The position numbers and the translations under genes were made by a program. Positions 60,432 through 64,000 of a DNA stretch of 64,000 nt are shown here, piece by piece; the stretch's first letter is position 1, and every line of letters starts with the position of its first letter. Origin of the DNA: a virus. Below the pieces are notes generated by a model. The model did not search any database and had not been told where the DNA came from. It saw nothing but the letters and a program-made list of their open reading frames with translations. The DNA lies in the IMG/VR virus record IMGVR_UViG_3300009430_000004, positions 62,001 to 126,000 of that record; one strand, given 5' to 3'.

Positions 60432-60910
60432 TATACCATCTCCCCTCTTTTTAGATTCTTAAGATTAAAGAATATAGTCTCAAGCGATTGATTTTCAAGG
60501 TCTTGGAAAGACATATATGTCTCAGGACATAATTTATAAGCTGCCATCTTATCCATTGTTTTAGTAAAAGTTTCCCAATCAATATCATGTTTAAGGAGAA
60601 CTATAAGCTCATCTCCTCCAAATCTAATTGGTATAAAATCATCTACTTTTGCTGCAATTAATGAATGTAAAATAGCCATTGCTGTCCGCATTATACACAT
60701 GTCTCCAACCATGTACCCCTGAGTTTCATTCATACATTTTAAATCTTTAATATCCACAAATATCATTTTGTTATAATCTTTTAAGTTTTCGAAATACAGA
60801 ATTTCCCTTCTGTAAAAAAAAGTTAGGTTGTCCCTCAATAGAGTTTCAACCTTTAAAGCAGCCTCACAGTTACAATTACCGCAAGCTTCTTTGAAGAATT
60901 TGTTGCTCAT
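60431..60910 (-). CDS. GGDEF-domain protein (diguanylate cyclase-like)
   Basis: A 159-residue stand-alone GGDEF domain. FVDIKDLKCMNETQGYMVGD (51-70) matches the D-I-D-x-F-K..N-D..G-H..G-D segment with D53, K58, N61, G65 and D70 kept, and RFGGDEL (96-102) is the signature hairpin with Leu in place of Phe. No sensor domain is attached; only a short Cys-rich N terminus (CGNCNC, 10-15) precedes it. GGDEF enzymes make cyclic di-GMP from two GTP, but a binding or decoy role is possible. The ATG follows TAGGAGGCGTGGGTT. Confidence 0.8.
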   Translation of the reverse strand: MSNKFFKEACGNCNCEAALKVETLLRDNLTFFYRREILYFENLKDYNKMIFVDIKDLKCMNETQGYMVGDMCIMRTAMAILHSLIAAKVDDFIPIRFGGDELIVLLKHDIDWETFTKTMDKMAAYKLCPETYMSFQDLENQSLETIFFNLKNLKRGEMV

Positions 60911-60935
60911 AACCCACGCCTCCTAAGTTATTATA

Positions 60936-61583
60936 TTAAAAGTCAAGATTCTTAGACCATTTAGTTATAGAATCTTTTAACTCCAATACATTTTTATCGA
61001 AACTATCATATTTCTCCGATAATTCGATATAATGATTAATTTTACTTATTTGTTCCTCGTGTAATCCATTCTTATATTTTTTCAGAAAGGCGGTTAAATC
61101 TCCAAATGCTTGATGTAAGTTAATAAATATATTGTTTTCATGAACCTCTTGATGAACAGTCTTGGATAACATAACAACTTGAATATTGTTAGCAAAGTGC
61201 TCATCTATGAGTATATCAGATACTATAAATGTATTTATTTTCTTATTATTATAAATTAGATAATCGGTTACTATAGCGGCGTAGTCGAATAATGTGAGAA
61301 TAGGACCATGATGCATTTCTATTTCGGCATATTCATCCTCAATATTGGATAATACCTGACAAAATGTCAATCCTATTTCTTCCTTAAGATATTTTATATA
61401 TCTTGAATAAAAGTTTGATGTTCTAACCATCTTCTCGACAGATTTAACAAAAGATACGAAATTGTCAATATTAGAGAAATATTCAGCATCTTTATAAAAT
61501 GGTAATTCATACTCACCAGTGTCTGACTCGATGGTTGGATTCTTGCTAATTTTCTTGTAGTCAATATTAGGTAATTTATTCAT
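60936..61583 (-). CDS. Unknown protein, paralog of the 51359 protein
   Basis: 215 residues from the ATG at 61583, which has AAAGGGG nine bases before it; ATGs at 61592 and 61589 are too close. It shares IEMHHGPILTLFDY, TVHQEVHENNIFINL and FGDLTAFLKKY with the 51359-52030 protein in the same order. The two HH residues are kept. No function is recognised. It lies 25 nt before the GGDEF gene, so the three minus genes may form one operon. Confidence 0.55.
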   Translation of the reverse strand: MNKLPNIDYKKISKNPTIESDTGEYELPFYKDAEYFSNIDNFVSFVKSVEKMVRTSNFYSRYIKYLKEEIGLTFCQVLSNIEDEYAEIEMHHGPILTLFDYAAIVTDYLIYNNKKINTFIVSDILIDEHFANNIQVVMLSKTVHQEVHENNIFINLHQAFGDLTAFLKKYKNGLHEEQISKINHYIELSEKYDSFDKNVLELKDSITKWSKNLDF

Positions 61584-61615
61584 AACCATCATCCCCTTTT
61601 TGATTTTATTTGTAC

Positions 61616-61627
61616 TACAATTACTTA
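61616..61627 (+). promoter_or_regulatory. Possible variant late-type element (TACA-N6-TA)
   Basis: TACA-ATTACT-TA on the plus strand, ending 44 nt before the ATG at 61671. The first base differs from the AACW form. Confidence 0.25.
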
Positions 61628-61637
61628 ATATATTGTT
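61626..61637 (-). promoter_or_regulatory. AACA-N6-TA late-type element
   Basis: On the minus strand the sequence is AACA-ATATAT-TA, ending 43 nt before the ATG at 61583. Its TA (61626-61627) is shared with the plus-strand element. Confidence 0.4.
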
Positions 61638-61670
61638 AATGTTATAAATATGAAAGGAGTTGACGATATA

Positions 61671-64000
61671 ATGTATATTTTGGATACTATATTTAGAGAC
61701 CTTCGTACGATAATAAATACTATAGTTATCAAGTACGATAAAAAAGGAAAAGAATTAGATACATTAGACATCGTAAGAGAATCTGATAGATATATATCTG
61801 CAAAATTAGCTCAGGATAGTTTTAATACTTATCAGAGCTTTGATATTGATGTTATAGTTGCAGCGGGAATCAATGACCTTGAATTTGCAACAAAATGTAA
61901 TGCGGATAAATATCTAATCCCCCTCACTAAGAGGAATGATGTTGTTTCAAAACAACGTGAAAAAGTTATAAACACTTATGTTGAAAGAAATAATTACTAC
62001 AGAATGCTCAATGGACTACCTGATATTGAAGATTTTGATTATATCTTCGTTGATGAAATAACCTGCACTGAGCTAAGTCTTAATCCTAATACCCCAATAC
62101 ATGAGTATACTAAGGAGGAGATAATAAGACTTGAAAGCTATGGCATATTAGAATCAATAAAGAAAGAATATCTAACTAAGAAGTATTTAAATTATCTTGG
62201 ACCTAATAGTATAGATATAGTTAGGGCAAGGAGTGCCAGAAACTTCAGTATTTTGAGAATGTCTCAGAGTATGTCAGAGAGTTTTTATGAAGAGTTTAAT
62301 AACATATATGAACAGTGTAGAGAATACTTTATGTCTGTTCTATATATAAAAGAGTATGGTAAGGAGTATGACTTATATGATAACTTCATGGCAATGATGA
62401 TATTCATAATGTCAATACAAAGACTTATCACAAATACTTTTAAATATGGTATTGAGCGAGATTTCTACGACCTAGGATCAATAGAAATGATGTTCAATGC
62501 TTACAATGTTCCGTTCATAGCGGAACTGCCTATAGAATATCAACGTATTCTCCTTCGTAACCTAAATAACCTTCTAAGGTATAAATCTACTGATAAGGTT
62601 CTATATGATGTTTGTACTCTATTGGGTTTTGAACGTATAAGAATATTTAAGTATTATCTTATGAAGGAACATGCTCTCGATGTCAATGAGAACCCATTGT
62701 TTGTTTATAAAACTATTAAGGATGAGCATGGTAATGACATAGTGGTTGAAGATAAAGAGCAGATGTACCGATTCTATTTCCAGACAGTTGACCTTAAGGA
62801 AAGAAATGTTGCACTTGCACTCACCGACTCGACAGCTAAACTTGATTATAATCAAGTAACTGTAGAAGACCCATATTGGTGGGAAGACGAAGATCTTAGG
62901 GAAGCACTGTACAATACTGAGTTCAATTATGTTGAAACTAAATTCTTGAATATGAATATAATGTACAAATTGACAGAAATGTTATTTGAGGTTATATATA
63001 CATTCAGAATGTTGGTTGATAAAAAAACAGAAGTTGATCGTATTACAATACAACTTCCGAAGATATTCGATAAGAAGGAGATTAAATTATTTGATTTGGC
63101 TATCTTCTTATCTGCTTTACTATGTAAGAAGAATAAGATGAGTGGGAACATCCTACACACCCCATCTAAGATTCTATCAGTAATGGGATTTAATTTCAGT
63201 GCTGATATGAATAAGGTGAGAGAATATATTGATAAAAACCCTCGTCTATTTGACAGAGAAACGCTGAAAAGATATCTTGAGAGATTGAATATTTATAATC
63301 CTCAGGATGTAAATGCGGTATTTACTAATGTTAAGAAGTTTAACGATTTCATTGTAGACAAGATGGCTAAGAGCCAGAATATTGAAGAGTATAGAGCATA
63401 TCAACAATTACACAAGACTCTCATGATAACAAATGAGACAACAGACTTATTCAAAAAAGATGATGGTACTATTGCTGAAACATTCCTTGATTATCTTGAG
63501 TATAGCGACTTTGACCTATATACTTTCGTAACAACATGCGATGAGTCTAAAATTTCTGAGTATATTGAACACGGCTTATTTAAACTAAATGAGCTCATGA
63601 CAACCTTAAAATATACTTATATACTTAATGACTCAAACAATGCATTGCTTAATGCTGTAATAACATTAATTCGTTTCTTCAAGTCATATACAACAGACTT
63701 GAGTAACTTCAATATCTTATATCTAATGGATAGTCGATATTACAATATGATAAAGTTAATCAATGACATCCATTTTATAGATAAATGCAACTGTATTAAA
63801 GAGCCAATGAAGGCTATAAAATTAAAAGAAAAACTTACTCCAAAGAGTAAAATATGGCATAATGATTTGGAGCAATTCAAATACAAGGTTAAATCTGTTA
63901 GTGTTGATGCAACTATTAGTGATGAGAAGCATTTCGAAAATGTTATTTCATCAATTAATGCAAATTATAAAATTTACTCCAAATTGATGCTAGATTATAT
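61671..64000 (+). CDS. Large structural-type protein (partial, runs off right edge)
   Basis: At least 776 residues from an ATG preceded by GAAAGGAGTTGACGATATA. It is rich in Tyr, Asn and Leu, with long helical parts (RNLNNLLRYKSTDKVLYDVC; EYRAYQQLHKTLM) and a conserved-looking YWWEDEDLREALYNTEF segment. No enzyme motif is seen. Its size and composition resemble large baseplate or tail proteins of jumbo phages, and the composition is like that of the 8925-11561 protein. The C terminus is outside the window. Confidence 0.55.
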   Translation, partial: MYILDTIFRDLRTIINTIVIKYDKKGKELDTLDIVRESDRYISAKLAQDSFNTYQSFDIDVIVAAGINDLEFATKCNADKYLIPLTKRNDVVSKQREKVINTYVERNNYYRMLNGLPDIEDFDYIFVDEITCTELSLNPNTPIHEYTKEEIIRLESYGILESIKKEYLTKKYLNYLGPNSIDIVRARSARNFSILRMSQSMSESFYEEFNNIYEQCREYFMSVLYIKEYGKEYDLYDNFMAMMIFIMSIQRLITNTFKYGIERDFYDLGSIEMMFNAYNVPFIAELPIEYQRILLRNLNNLLRYKSTDKVLYDVCTLLGFERIRIFKYYLMKEHALDVNENPLFVYKTIKDEHGNDIVVEDKEQMYRFYFQTVDLKERNVALALTDSTAKLDYNQVTVEDPYWWEDEDLREALYNTEFNYVETKFLNMNIMYKLTEMLFEVIYTFRMLVDKKTEVDRITIQLPKIFDKKEIKLFDLAIFLSALLCKKNKMSGNILHTPSKILSVMGFNFSADMNKVREYIDKNPRLFDRETLKRYLERLNIYNPQDVNAVFTNVKKFNDFIVDKMAKSQNIEEYRAYQQLHKTLMITNETTDLFKKDDGTIAETFLDYLEYSDFDLYTFVTTCDESKISEYIEHGLFKLNELMTTLKYTYILNDSNNALLNAVITLIRFFKSYTTDLSNFNILYLMDSRYYNMIKLINDIHFIDKCNCIKEPMKAIKLKEKLTPKSKIWHNDLEQFKYKVKSVSVDATISDEKHFENVISSINANYKIYSKLMLDY

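Noticed and set aside
60027-60910. A bacterial genomic island, because of the GGDEF gene
   Set aside because: Base composition, ribosome binding sites and spacing match the flanking phage genes, and there are no integration or transposition features.

Overview
The window is a 64 kb piece of a large, AT-rich, lytic-type bacteriophage genome. I see no integrase, repressor, transposase, CRISPR array, rRNA or tRNA. Strong AGGAGG-type ribosome binding sites, UUCG- and GNRA-capped terminators, a clostridial-type ThyA and a B12-dependent (class II) ribonucleotide reductase suggest a low-GC Firmicutes host, probably a clostridium. An 11.9 kb tape measure gene and a phage-encoded multisubunit-type RNA polymerase beta chain point to a jumbo phage. 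This is inference, because no database search was possible.

Layout. Positions 1-6905 (minus) hold four tandem paralogous virion-type proteins, a membrane-anchored protein and a 474-residue structural-type protein. Positions 7428-12727 (plus) hold an SH3b protein, a large baseplate-type protein and an acidic protein. Positions 12760-28512 (minus) hold the tail module: the 3973-residue tape measure protein with peptidase and lysozyme-like domains near its C terminus, a second SH3b tail protein, a RusA-like resolvase and small genes. Positions 28748-29574 (plus) hold two small genes, one a winged-helix protein. Positions 29630-34704 (minus) hold a P-loop kinase and the RNA polymerase beta-like protein, which has a complex 5' leader. 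Positions 35123-59955 (plus) are a long run of small unknown genes mixed with nucleotide metabolism (dTMP kinase, class II RNR, dCMP deaminase, ThyA, DHFR), a split DHH phosphoesterase, an LL-H-type holin, RNase H, a Nudix protein, a protein-kinase-like protein and a SAP protein. Positions 60027-61583 (minus) hold a stand-alone GGDEF-domain protein coupled to a membrane protein, and an unknown paralog. From 61671 a large structural-type gene runs off the right edge.

Two promoter-like motifs divide the window. The exact 10-mer TATATATTAT lies mostly 35-100 nt before small accessory genes. AACW-N6-TA (W = A or T) lies mostly about 25-50 nt before structural genes, the RNA polymerase gene, nucleotide-metabolism genes, the holin and one non-coding transcript. 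The second motif matches the published late promoter form of the Bacillus phage AR9 RNA polymerase (AACA-N6-TW), which fits with the phage carrying its own polymerase. In this reading TATATATTAT genes are early and AACW-N6-TA genes are middle or late.

The most unusual items are: (1) this two-class promoter layout; (2) a structured non-coding RNA unit at about 36323-36573 with its own promoter and terminator; (3) a leader upstream of the polymerase gene with a small ORF, competing hairpins and an 11-bp helix covering the start site; (4) a gene at 38648 that is intact only with a +1 shift at CCC-TGA; (5) a phage GGDEF protein translationally coupled to a membrane protein; and (6) a kinase-like protein with a long acidic tail.
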